A stretch of DNA of 32,807 nt, from positions 1-32,807 of the forward strand of contig JAURDW010000018.1 of the NCBI GenBank assembly GCA_030827745.1. Reading direction: 5' to 3'. Below are positions 25,683-32,807 of the stretch, piece by piece. The position numbers and the translations under genes were made by a program. The DNA comes from Candidatus Poseidonia sp. (lineage in GTDB: Archaea > Thermoplasmatota > Poseidoniia > Poseidoniales > Poseidoniaceae). How positions within the stretch are numbered: the stretch's first letter is position 1; each line of letters starts with the position of its first letter. Under the pieces are notes generated by a model. That model had not been told where the DNA came from. It ran no database searches and saw nothing but the letters and a program-made list of their open reading frames with translations.

Positions 25683-26108
25683 ATGGAGGAACAGGGCATT
25701 CAACACGGCATCAAATCGCTTTGGAAATTCATTGGTGGGTCGGCCCTCTTGGCCTCCATGTGCTGTTTTCCAAGCGTTGTTTTGGTGTTTTTTGGCCTCG
25801 CCAGCGTCTCTTCGGCGGCCGCCCTCTCCAACGACCTGTATTGGGGGACCAACGGCATGGGATGGTTTCGCCCACTCCTCTCCGCAGCCAGCGTCCTTTT
25901 CGTCGTCATCGGGCTGACCCTCTACTTTCGAAACGAAGGGATTTGCACCCTTGACGAAGCCAAACGCCAACGAGCCCGCATCGTCAACACGTCGCTGGTC
26001 GTGATGACGTTGAGCGTGATCATCTACCTGGTGTTCAACTACGTGGTGTTGACCGAAGTGGGGATCGCCCTGGACCTTCCGTGGGAGAGCAGCCGGTTCT
26101 GGAAATGA
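25683..26108 (+). CDS. Small Cys-Cys membrane protein (MerT-like layout)
   Basis: 141 residues with three hydrophobic helices. Helix 1 carries a paired Cys (LLASMCCFPSVVLVFFGLAS), helix 2 is LLSAASVLFVVIGLTLYF, a short loop contains a third Cys (GICTLDEAKRQRA), and helix 3 is VVMTLSVIIYLVFNYVVL. A vicinal Cys pair in helix 1 plus a loop Cys recalls MerT-type mercury transporters, but no other mer gene is present and the similarity is of layout only. It may handle a thiophilic metal or thiol/disulfide exchange. It is the last gene of the run starting at carS and converges with the phosphopantetheinyl transferase with no gap. Confidence 0.7.
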   Translation: MEEQGIQHGIKSLWKFIGGSALLASMCCFPSVVLVFFGLASVSSAAALSNDLYWGTNGMGWFRPLLSAASVLFVVIGLTLYFRNEGICTLDEAKRQRARIVNTSLVVMTLSVIIYLVFNYVVLTEVGIALDLPWESSRFWK

Positions 26109-26873
26109 TCAACGAACGTTCCGTTGCGTATTGCACCCCACTCCCCAGTCGGGATTCGCTTCCATGGCCAGCAGGGTTTGGTCCAACAACGCATCCTCGG
26201 GCGTGGGTGATGGTGTGGGTTTTGGCCGGAGCGCAAGCGAGAAATGATAGTCATATTCTTTCCAATATTTCAATTGAATATTTGATTCTTCAATTGGAAA
26301 TTCAACCCAATCATCTCCAATTGGAATTTCAATTCCTCTCGGATTGAGATGCATTCCCAGAGCCATCGCTTTTTGAACCGCTTCTTTCCCTGTCCACAAA
26401 CGCATGGAAGTTTCGGGGTGCTTTCGGAGACGATCCAATTCCGCACCTTTGGCGATGAGATCGAAGGCGTTGGGAGCCAAAGTCCGTTCCAGCGGTTCAA
26501 TGTCCACCCCAATGCACCTTTCAGGCGGACCCAACGCCACCACCACCGCCCCCTGGCTGTGAGCGATGGACAGCGAAGGCAAGGCCGTGCGCCGCCAAAC
26601 CCCTTGGATAAAGGCAAGGGACGGCGCTCGCTGTTCGTTGCGTTCCACTTCGATGACCGAAAGGTCAGTTTCCCCAAGCAGGGCCAAGGCCTGACCAAGC
26701 AGCCAGCGGCCGCTGAGATGTTCGTTACGTCGTTTTTCGGTGGCGAACGTTGCCACCTCGTGAGCATCAGCAAGGGGGACTTCGGCGAGCGTCCGTGGTT
26801 GAACAGGGGTCAAAAAAAGACGCACGCCTTGGGCGGGCGGGCTCAGTTCAACAACGCCTTCCATCCCGCACAC
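26109..26873 (-). CDS. 4'-phosphopantetheinyl transferase, Sfp type
   Basis: This enzyme transfers the 4'-phosphopantetheine arm of CoA to carrier domains. The 254 residues match the Sfp class. They contain LSGRWLLGQALAL (substrate side), SIAHSQGAVVVAL, the magnesium-binding GVDIE (122-126), and LWTGKEAVQKAMALGM with the conserved W160, K163 and E164. The start is GTG 26873, two bases after the synthase stop; ATG 26864 would also work. Its only plausible target in the window is the upstream megasynthase, so the pair forms a self-sufficient operon. A stretch coding about residues 175-215 is strikingly AT-rich compared with the rest of the gene. Sfp-type enzymes are mainly bacterial and eukaryotic. 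Confidence 0.92.
   Translation of the reverse strand: MCGMEGVVELSPPAQGVRLFLTPVQPRTLAEVPLADAHEVATFATEKRRNEHLSGRWLLGQALALLGETDLSVIEVERNEQRAPSLAFIQGVWRRTALPSLSIAHSQGAVVVALGPPERCIGVDIEPLERTLAPNAFDLIAKGAELDRLRKHPETSMRLWTGKEAVQKAMALGMHLNPRGIEIPIGDDWVEFPIEESNIQLKYWKEYDYHFSLALRPKPTPSPTPEDALLDQTLLAMEANPDWGVGCNTQRNVR
26240..26345. other. AT-rich patch with CAATTG palindromes inside the transferase gene
   Basis: About 105 bases of roughly two-thirds A+T interrupt a GC-rich region. They contain TTCAATTGAA (26269-26278), TTCAATTGGA (26289-26298) and TCCAATTGGA (26316-26325); the first and third are perfect 10-bp palindromes. The reading frame stays open across it (DDWVEFPIEESNIQLKYWKE). Confidence 0.55.
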
Positions 26874-26875
26874 CG

Positions 26876-29800
26876 TCAGCGCTCAAGCGAAAACCGCTGG
26901 CTCTCCTCTACCGTGGCCATGGCCTTCAACTTGAGCCCTTTGAGAGCGAGCACCGGGGCGTCATCGTCACCAACCACCAAGACATCGTGCTCGGTCACGC
27001 CATCCTCGTGGTGAGCGGTTTGGACGCTTCGCAGACGAAGGCGTTCTTGCTCTTCGGGGACGCGGAGCATGGTTGACCATGATATTCCGACGGGCAAGCT
27101 GCTGTACCCCAACGACTCCATGGCCACCAAGCCAGCGTTTTGGAACCCGGCCTCGATGAGCATGGGCAAAGCCTCGAGCAACACCGCTTCGCCTTCTTGC
27201 TCGTTTGCAAACTGATCGCTGGCCGGCAGTTGATGGCGCATCAGGGCCAAGCCATCAATGCCCATCGCCCCGTCATCGCCGACACCGGCGAGAACGCCTC
27301 CATGGGATTGGAAACGTGGGCCATGGAAATACCGGCTGTAAATGAAGGAGGGGTCGTGGAGCAACGGCCCGTTTGGTGGCGTGCCCACCAAAGGCAATTC
27401 ATCGACCTCTCGCTGCAGGAACGGGCAAAGGTCTTCGCATTTTTCAACCAACCGAACCGTGGCTTGATGGTGCTCTCGTTCTCCAAAACGCTCGCCCTTT
27501 GAATTGGTCAAATCGGAGACGAGCCGGCAACGCACCCAACTCATGTCCCCCTCGGAGCGGAGGTGTTCAGTTTCGACGCGGACGGTCATCGGACCTTTGA
27601 GAAGCTTCACCGGAAGTCCAAACGCCACGTCCTCAAACCCGGCAAGACAGGTGGAAGGCCGGAGCAACAGGGCGTTTTCGGCAAACATCTCGAGCGCCAT
27701 CACACCGGGGTGGTAGGGCACGCCGTCAATCGCGTGGTCCACGAGGAAGGGGTGGTCTTCGGTAGAGAGCGTGCACTGGGTTACAAGGCGCTCGCTTTCG
27801 GCGAGTTCGACCACTTTGTCAATGAACGGGAACCGGGAGGGATTGGCCATCATCGCAGCCATCGCTGCGGGCAACCTCACAGGGGCTTCCCTGAAAGAGG
27901 AGAACCGGTCCATCAAGCCAAGCGATCCGCATCCAAGCACCCTCCGCTTTCCTCCTTGAAGGGCTTCAGCGACGAAGAGATCCACACCGTCTTCAACCGC
28001 CAAAGTTTCGATGCCCGCAGCGGCAAACACCGCTTCAATGGACCCCCGTGTTGCCATCCCGACATCCCTCCAACCCGTCCAGCCGATAGCGACACCACGG
28101 GCCGTTGAGGTTGCGGTGAGCCGGGCCATCTCGGCATCAAGAACCGAATTGGCCGCTGCGTAATCGGTTTGCCCGCCGTTGCCAAACCGTCCAGCCACGC
28201 TCGTGAAGCAGCACGCAAAGTCGGGCACGTCCCGTCCCGAGGCGTTGACGGCACCCAACAAAGCGCGCCAACCGTCAACCTTGACCCGCACGACGCGGTC
28301 AAAGATGTCGTAGCCTTTGTCGGCCACCAGTTTGGAATCTTCCAAACCAGCCCCGTGAACCACGCCCGTGATGGGGCGTCCCAACGAAGACCCAAGCCTC
28401 GCCAACCCCTCGGCGTCCATCACGTCAACGGAGCGATACTCGGCGGTGTTCCCCGTTTGTTCAATGGCATGAAGGGTCCGGTACACATCTCGACTCCGCG
28501 TGAAGGATTGCCATGATGTGTTCCATTCCACCATCGTGACCTTCCCCGATTCGCTGGCACGGACGAGCCGCTCCCGAAGGGCGTTTTTCTCCTCAGTCAA
28601 TTGGTCCTCCGACCAATCGATCCAGGCAGCCGTTGTTTCGATGAGAACCGAACGACCGAGGAGAACGAAATGGGCACCAGCGTTTGGCGAGGCCTTGGCG
28701 ACGCCAATGATGGATGCCGCCGTCACGCCCGAGCCACCTCCTGAAACCAACCACGTATCGCTTCCCTTCAGCGGGTTGACCTCCTCAACGACGTCTTCGG
28801 CAAACGCAACGAGTGCCCAACGCCGATGGTCTCGGTCCAACCCGATTTCGACCTCGCCACCGAGATTGAACAGGTCGGTTTCAATGGCTTCAGCAGCCGC
28901 CGCTTCATCCAAGACAAAGTCCGGATGCAAATCCAAGGCCCGGCACCGAAGGTCAGGTCGCTCAAAGGCGTAGGATTTCGTCACACCGCTCGCAGCGCAT
29001 TGGACGGCGTTGAACCGGTCACCGATGTTTCCATGACGCCCATCAAGAGCCGTCACGGAAGCCACGAGACCTGAGCGGTCGGTGGGGATTTTTTCTCCCA
29101 ATTCTTTGAGGAGACCGAACCAGCCATGGGCTGCAAGGGCGATTTGAGCTGAGGGGTACGTGTCCTCGCTCCACTGTTCCGAAGCCAGTTTGAGCGGCGC
29201 CATGTGAACAAGGGCCGTCAAGTCGGTGCTTTCCAGTTCACGAGCCACCCACTGGAGGTGTTCCGGTTGTTCTGGGTCAGCCCTCAAGACCACCCGGCCG
29301 TTCTCCTCAAGACGGGAGGCATCCCTGATTTTGCTTTCAAAGCCAATGCGAACAGCGGACAAACCTCTTGCCTCCATTCGCTGACAAAAGGCTTCAGCGA
29401 TGCCCCACCCGTCATCGGTCACCACCACCGTCCCGTTGAGCGAGAGCGCCGATTCAACACCAGGGCAGGCTTCGATTTCCACCTGCCAGCGACGGGTGCC
29501 AGCACCAACGGGTGCATTGGCAACAGCCTGGGTCGTTTCAGCGACCTCAATGGAGCTCTCTGAAGCCGTCTCCGAAGGCGAAGTGGAGGACGCACCTCCC
29601 TGCATTTTCAGAATGTAGGCCGTAAAGTGGTTGAGGGTGGGGTGGTCCGAGAGAACAAAATCCTCGTCCACCGGCAGCGAGAAGCGTTCCCTAATTTCAC
29701 CCATAATTTCGGCTTGCTTCACCGTATCAATGCCCAACTCACCCTCGAGGTCTTGGTCCATTTCGATAAAGTCTGCGGGGTAGCCTGTGTGGTTGACGAC

Positions 29801-32800
29801 GACCTCGACCAAGACGTTCTCAATGTCACCGTGTTGCCCTGCTGAGACCGATGGAGTTGGCGCAGAAGGGGTGGGCGTGGGCGAGGGCGCTGCTGGGGCA
29901 GGCGACGGGGATGTTGGTGGCGATGCTGCAGACACCGGTTCTGGCGAGCCGCTTTGCATGCGTTGAATATAGCCGATCATGTGGTTCAAGGTTGGATGGT
30001 CGGCCAAGACAAAGTCCTCGTCAACCGGAAGGGAAAAACGGTCCCGAATGTCGCCCATGATTTCGGCTTGTTTTACCGTATCAATGCCCAATTCACCCTC
30101 AAGGTCTTGGTCAAGTTCGATGAAGTCTGCGGGGTAGCCTGTGTGCTGAACGACAACAGCGACCACGGTCTCAACCATCGCTGCATCGTCAACGGGCGAT
30201 GCGGGGGCGACCGCTTCGGGGCGCTGCATCGCAGATGGTGCGGGTTCCGCAACAGCGGTTTCAGCAGGCGCCTCATGCGGGAGGGAAGGCGAGGAGACCG
30301 TTGCAGAGCCATCGCCTGTCATGCGCTTGATGTAGCCGATCATGTGGTTGAGGGTGGGGTAATCAGCGAGCACGAAGTCTTCGTCCACCGGAAGGCCGAA
30401 CCGTTCACGGATATCCGCCATGATCTCGGCCTGTTTGACCGTATCAATCCCCAGTTCACCCTCGAGGTCCTGGTCCAACTCAACAAAATCGGCCGGATAC
30501 CCAGTGTGGTGGACGACAACCTCGACGACAGCAGAAACCGTGGCTTCATCGCCGGCCGGGTGTGCAAAGGCCATGGATTGGGCGGGAGAAGATGCGGGAA
30601 GTTGATTCTCCGTTGACGCGGCCTGAGTTTCAACCGAAGAGGGCGCTTCCGTCGTCGGAGGTTCGGGTGAAGGTTGGCCTTCCCAAGCCTCGGTTGGCGG
30701 CCAGGGTTCGCCCTGCACGCCGCCGTGCAGGTTATCGTCACCGTTCACATACGCCACCAGTTTGTTCTGCAAGACCCGAAGGACAACATCGTCGGTGCCA
30801 GCGAGTTGCCGTGCCCAAGCGAGCAGTTTTGCTCCGTTGATGCGTTCGCCCTCGACCGGCCATTTCCGCATCAGCGAAAGGGCGATTTGAGAACCGAAGC
30901 CTGCTGCGAAACGAAGGCCGTAGGTCACATCGGGATAGTCGCCACCGGTGGAAAGGTTCAGGTCGCCAAGTTCAGGGTCGTTCTCCTTGTGATTGGCAAT
31001 GGGAGGCAACCTTCCCGTCAAAAGACCGTAAAACATGCTTGCGTCTTCAATACCAACCGCCATGGGATGGCCGGTGAACCCTTTGGTGTTCGCAATGACC
31101 AGGCGGTTTGTTGAGTCGCCAAATGTTTCGCGCAACGCCCGAACCTCGGATTGAGCCGAACCTCCACGGGCAGGCGTGTAGGTCTCGTGGGAGTAAAACA
31201 CGGTTTTGGGAGCGATTTCGTGCCGGTCAAGACCCCAGCGGCGCTCCATCCTGCCGATGAAACCGTCGACGACCTGCCCCACGTGTTCCACATCCAAGCG
31301 GGTGCCGTGGTAGGCCGAGTTTGCCGTGGTCGAACCCAGGAACTCGGCGATGGGTTGAACGCCACGTTGTTGGGCTTCCGAATGGCGTTCAACCACAAAC
31401 GCAGCGGCCCCCATGCCGAGAATCAGGCCGTTGCGGCGCCGATCAAAGGGCAGGGCGGTTTCTTCCACCACGTTGTTCGTGGCAGCCGCACCCGACGCTG
31501 CAAAGCCACCAGCAATCCATTCCCAAAGGTCGTCGCCCGTGACATCATCGCCACTGATGATGACCACTCGGTCGACGCGGCCGGCATCCAACCAGTCCTC
31601 AGCCACACCAAAGGCGGCGGTGGCCGAGGCGCAGGCAAGGTTGATGGTCGTGTTCGGGCCTCGGATGCCGGTGTATTGTGCGAATTGAGAATGGCCCATG
31701 TTGAGGGTTTGGAAGAGGTAGCGGCGGTCAAAGCGGCCTTCGCCGTCGTCCCCGTTGGTTTTCGCATGCTTCGAAGCCATTTGGAGGCCGGGGAAACACG
31801 AAGAAAAGACGATGCCCGTTCGTTCGCGTTGAATTTGTGGCACCTGCCAGTTTCGGATTAAGCGCAATCCACCTTTGCCGACCTGCTCAACCGGTGTGAG
31901 TGGAATGCCTGCATCTCGCAAGGCCAGCAAGCCAGCGGCGACAGAAAGTTGGGTGCTGATGTCCCAAGCAACGATGGCTTTGGGGTCGATACCAAACTCT
32001 TCAGCGAGGTCGAAAGCTCCCTTGAGGCCTGCAAGCTGAGGAATATCACCGAAAACGGTGGCTTGGTCCATGTTTACTGAACCGTCCCGGCCTTTGATGA
32101 GGCGAACGATGTTCTTGTCCAGAAGGCGTTGTTTGTATTCATCAGAGACTTCACTGATGCAGGTCTCACCACGCACGAGTTTCTCAAACGCGTCTTCCGA
32201 GAAGACCTTCTCCATTCCGGGCAAGCCGAGGGAAATGCCCGTCACCACATACGGGTCCACGTCCCGCTGCGATGCGGTTTGAAGCGCACCCACCGTTCGA
32301 ACGGGGACGCTCATCGGGGAGGGTGAAGCGGTGACTGAGGTCATGGGTTGCCAAGACCTTGGCGGACGTCGTACCCAGCGAGCGAGGTCGCCGGCCGTGA
32401 CGGCGGAAAAACCGTCCACCTCGGGGTCGGTTTCTGCCTCGGAGGCGAGGGTGGCGGCGACCTGCTGCACCTGCGCTGGCGTGAGACCCAAACCATCAAC
32501 CAACTCGACATGGCCGTGGCAGAACGATGCAGGATATCCGCTGAACGCAGAGATTCGGTCGCCAACATAACCCCGTACAGCGCGCTCAAGATTGACGGCT
32601 TCGCCGGAGGGAGCGCCATTCACGGGCGAGATGGTCGGTGCAGGGGGGGCGGTAACGCCGCTTCCCGGCAACGGGCGTGCTCGGGTCCGAAGCGCTTCGA
32701 GTTCCGCAGTTGTGGCGTTCGCACTCAACGGTGAGGCCCCTTGTGCTTCAATCGGTCCGGCCTTGAAGGCATCCTGCACTGCGGACGAATCCAGGGCTGG

Positions 32801-32807
32801 CCATGCA
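26876..32807 (-). CDS. Type I polyketide / PUFA-synthase-like megasynthase (5' partial)
   Basis: The frame is open through the window edge; the GTG at 32779 is internal, so the N-terminus is missing. Residue numbers count from that GTG. Order: a degenerate carrier-like domain (~65-138); a ketosynthase (~177-650) with Cys383 in LACASATAAF, His531 in SHETYTPARGG and His571 in TGHPMAVG; three carrier domains with ELGIDTVKQAEIM (Thr780, Thr901, Thr1019); a ketoreductase with a structural half, LVSGGGSGVTAASI and Tyr1540 in TDYAAAN; and a C-terminal PfaA-like dehydratase hotdog with His1682 in DHAIDGVPYHPG. The layout matches PfaA-type PUFA synthases, which build acyl chains iteratively. No acyltransferase is seen between ketosynthase and carriers; it may lie upstream or act in trans. 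The product is unknown. Confidence 0.9.
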   Translation of the reverse strand, partial: AWPALDSSAVQDAFKAGPIEAQGASPLSANATTAELEALRTRARPLPGSGVTAPPAPTISPVNGAPSGEAVNLERAVRGYVGDRISAFSGYPASFCHGHVELVDGLGLTPAQVQQVAATLASEAETDPEVDGFSAVTAGDLARWVRRPPRSWQPMTSVTASPSPMSVPVRTVGALQTASQRDVDPYVVTGISLGLPGMEKVFSEDAFEKLVRGETCISEVSDEYKQRLLDKNIVRLIKGRDGSVNMDQATVFGDIPQLAGLKGAFDLAEEFGIDPKAIVAWDISTQLSVAAGLLALRDAGIPLTPVEQVGKGGLRLIRNWQVPQIQRERTGIVFSSCFPGLQMASKHAKTNGDDGEGRFDRRYLFQTLNMGHSQFAQYTGIRGPNTTINLACASATAAFGVAEDWLDAGRVDRVVIISGDDVTGDDLWEWIAGGFAASGAAATNNVVEETALPFDRRRNGLILGMGAAAFVVERHSEAQQRGVQPIAEFLGSTTANSAYHGTRLDVEHVGQVVDGFIGRMERRWGLDRHEIAPKTVFYSHETYTPARGGSAQSEVRALRETFGDSTNRLVIANTKGFTGHPMAVGIEDASMFYGLLTGRLPPIANHKENDPELGDLNLSTGGDYPDVTYGLRFAAGFGSQIALSLMRKWPVEGERINGAKLLAWARQLAGTDDVVLRVLQNKLVAYVNGDDNLHGGVQGEPWPPTEAWEGQPSPEPPTTEAPSSVETQAASTENQLPASSPAQSMAFAHPAGDEATVSAVVEVVVHHTGYPADFVELDQDLEGELGIDTVKQAEIMADIRERFGLPVDEDFVLADYPTLNHMIGYIKRMTGDGSATVSSPSLPHEAPAETAVAEPAPSAMQRPEAVAPASPVDDAAMVETVVAVVVQHTGYPADFIELDQDLEGELGIDTVKQAEIMGDIRDRFSLPVDEDFVLADHPTLNHMIGYIQRMQSGSPEPVSAASPPTSPSPAPAAPSPTPTPSAPTPSVSAGQHGDIENVLVEVVVNHTGYPADFIEMDQDLEGELGIDTVKQAEIMGEIRERFSLPVDEDFVLSDHPTLNHFTAYILKMQGGASSTSPSETASESSIEVAETTQAVANAPVGAGTRRWQVEIEACPGVESALSLNGTVVVTDDGWGIAEAFCQRMEARGLSAVRIGFESKIRDASRLEENGRVVLRADPEQPEHLQWVARELESTDLTALVHMAPLKLASEQWSEDTYPSAQIALAAHGWFGLLKELGEKIPTDRSGLVASVTALDGRHGNIGDRFNAVQCAASGVTKSYAFERPDLRCRALDLHPDFVLDEAAAAEAIETDLFNLGGEVEIGLDRDHRRWALVAFAEDVVEEVNPLKGSDTWLVSGGGSGVTAASIIGVAKASPNAGAHFVLLGRSVLIETTAAWIDWSEDQLTEEKNALRERLVRASESGKVTMVEWNTSWQSFTRSRDVYRTLHAIEQTGNTAEYRSVDVMDAEGLARLGSSLGRPITGVVHGAGLEDSKLVADKGYDIFDRVVRVKVDGWRALLGAVNASGRDVPDFACCFTSVAGRFGNGGQTDYAAANSVLDAEMARLTATSTARGVAIGWTGWRDVGMATRGSIEAVFAAAGIETLAVEDGVDLFVAEALQGGKRRVLGCGSLGLMDRFSSFREAPVRLPAAMAAMMANPSRFPFIDKVVELAESERLVTQCTLSTEDHPFLVDHAIDGVPYHPGVMALEMFAENALLLRPSTCLAGFEDVAFGLPVKLLKGPMTVRVETEHLRSEGDMSWVRCRLVSDLTNSKGERFGEREHHQATVRLVEKCEDLCPFLQREVDELPLVGTPPNGPLLHDPSFIYSRYFHGPRFQSHGGVLAGVGDDGAMGIDGLALMRHQLPASDQFANEQEGEAVLLEALPMLIEAGFQNAGLVAMESLGYSSLPVGISWSTMLRVPEEQERLRLRSVQTAHHEDGVTEHDVLVVGDDDAPVLALKGLKLKAMATVEESQRFSLER
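29620..30560 (-). repeat. Three tandem carrier-domain units in the megasynthase
   Basis: Three ~354-363 bp direct repeats encode near-identical ~85-residue carrier domains separated by Pro/Ala/Ser linkers. The equivalent Thr codons start at 30442, 30079 and 29725. The carrier cores are highly alike while the linkers differ, as in tandem carriers of PUFA synthases that raise throughput. Confidence 0.88.

Overview
The window most likely comes from a marine planktonic euryarchaeon of the Marine Group II / Poseidoniales type. This is inferred from gene content, not from a database search. The archaeal core genes are fibrillarin, Nop5, transcription factor S, PCNA and CDP-archaeol synthase. The same high-GC segment also carries very large secreted, membrane-anchored proteins and several genes of bacterial flavour (Fpg/MutM, LysE-type exporter, type I polyketide synthase, Sfp-type phosphopantetheinyl transferase). 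Some starts look leaderless behind a TATA box (transcription factor S), others have Shine-Dalgarno-like sites (25683). Genes are tightly packed with many 1-23 nt overlaps.

Layout. 1-1920: 3' part of a surface protein with a C-terminal membrane anchor, cut by the window edge. 2056-3267: PP1/ApaH-type metallophosphatase behind a TATA box flanked by two copies of a palindromic element. 3278-3543: a strong BRE/TATA promoter, an 11-bp tandem duplication at the predicted transcript start, and a ~60-codon ORF. 3781-4410: LysE-family exporter, convergent with a leftward nop5-flpA-fpg operon (7063-4396). 7189-7539: transcription factor S, divergent from nop5 and convergent with PCNA (8276-7542). 8489-10001: family 2 glycosyltransferase plus a small two-helix membrane protein. 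10044-14079: three-gene operon of two secreted anchored proteins with N-terminal C-x-C-H / C-x3-C-H motifs and a multi-helix membrane protein. 15933-14080: ABC exporter. 16011-21620: 1869-residue subtilase with 14 calcium-binding-type repeats. 21680-21754: tRNA-Gly(UCC) with encoded CCA. 21841-26108: CDP-archaeol synthase, lipoprotein M28 peptidase, membrane alpha/beta hydrolase and a small Cys-Cys membrane protein, all rightward. 32807-26109: leftward type I polyketide/PUFA-synthase-like megasynthase (5' end outside the window) followed 2 bp later by its probable phosphopantetheinyl transferase.

Functionally there are three themes. One is an informational block (C/D-box sRNP methylation, RNA polymerase cleavage factor, sliding clamp, base-excision repair). 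The second is a cell-surface degradation and transport set (subtilase, M28 peptidase, hydrolase, ABC and LysE exporters, glycosyltransferase), fitting a heterotroph that digests protein. The third is an iterative carrier-protein synthase with its activating enzyme, which is the most unusual part: all three recognisable carrier domains have Thr where the phosphopantetheine-bearing Ser is expected, and the ketosynthase departs from the usual HGTGT motif.
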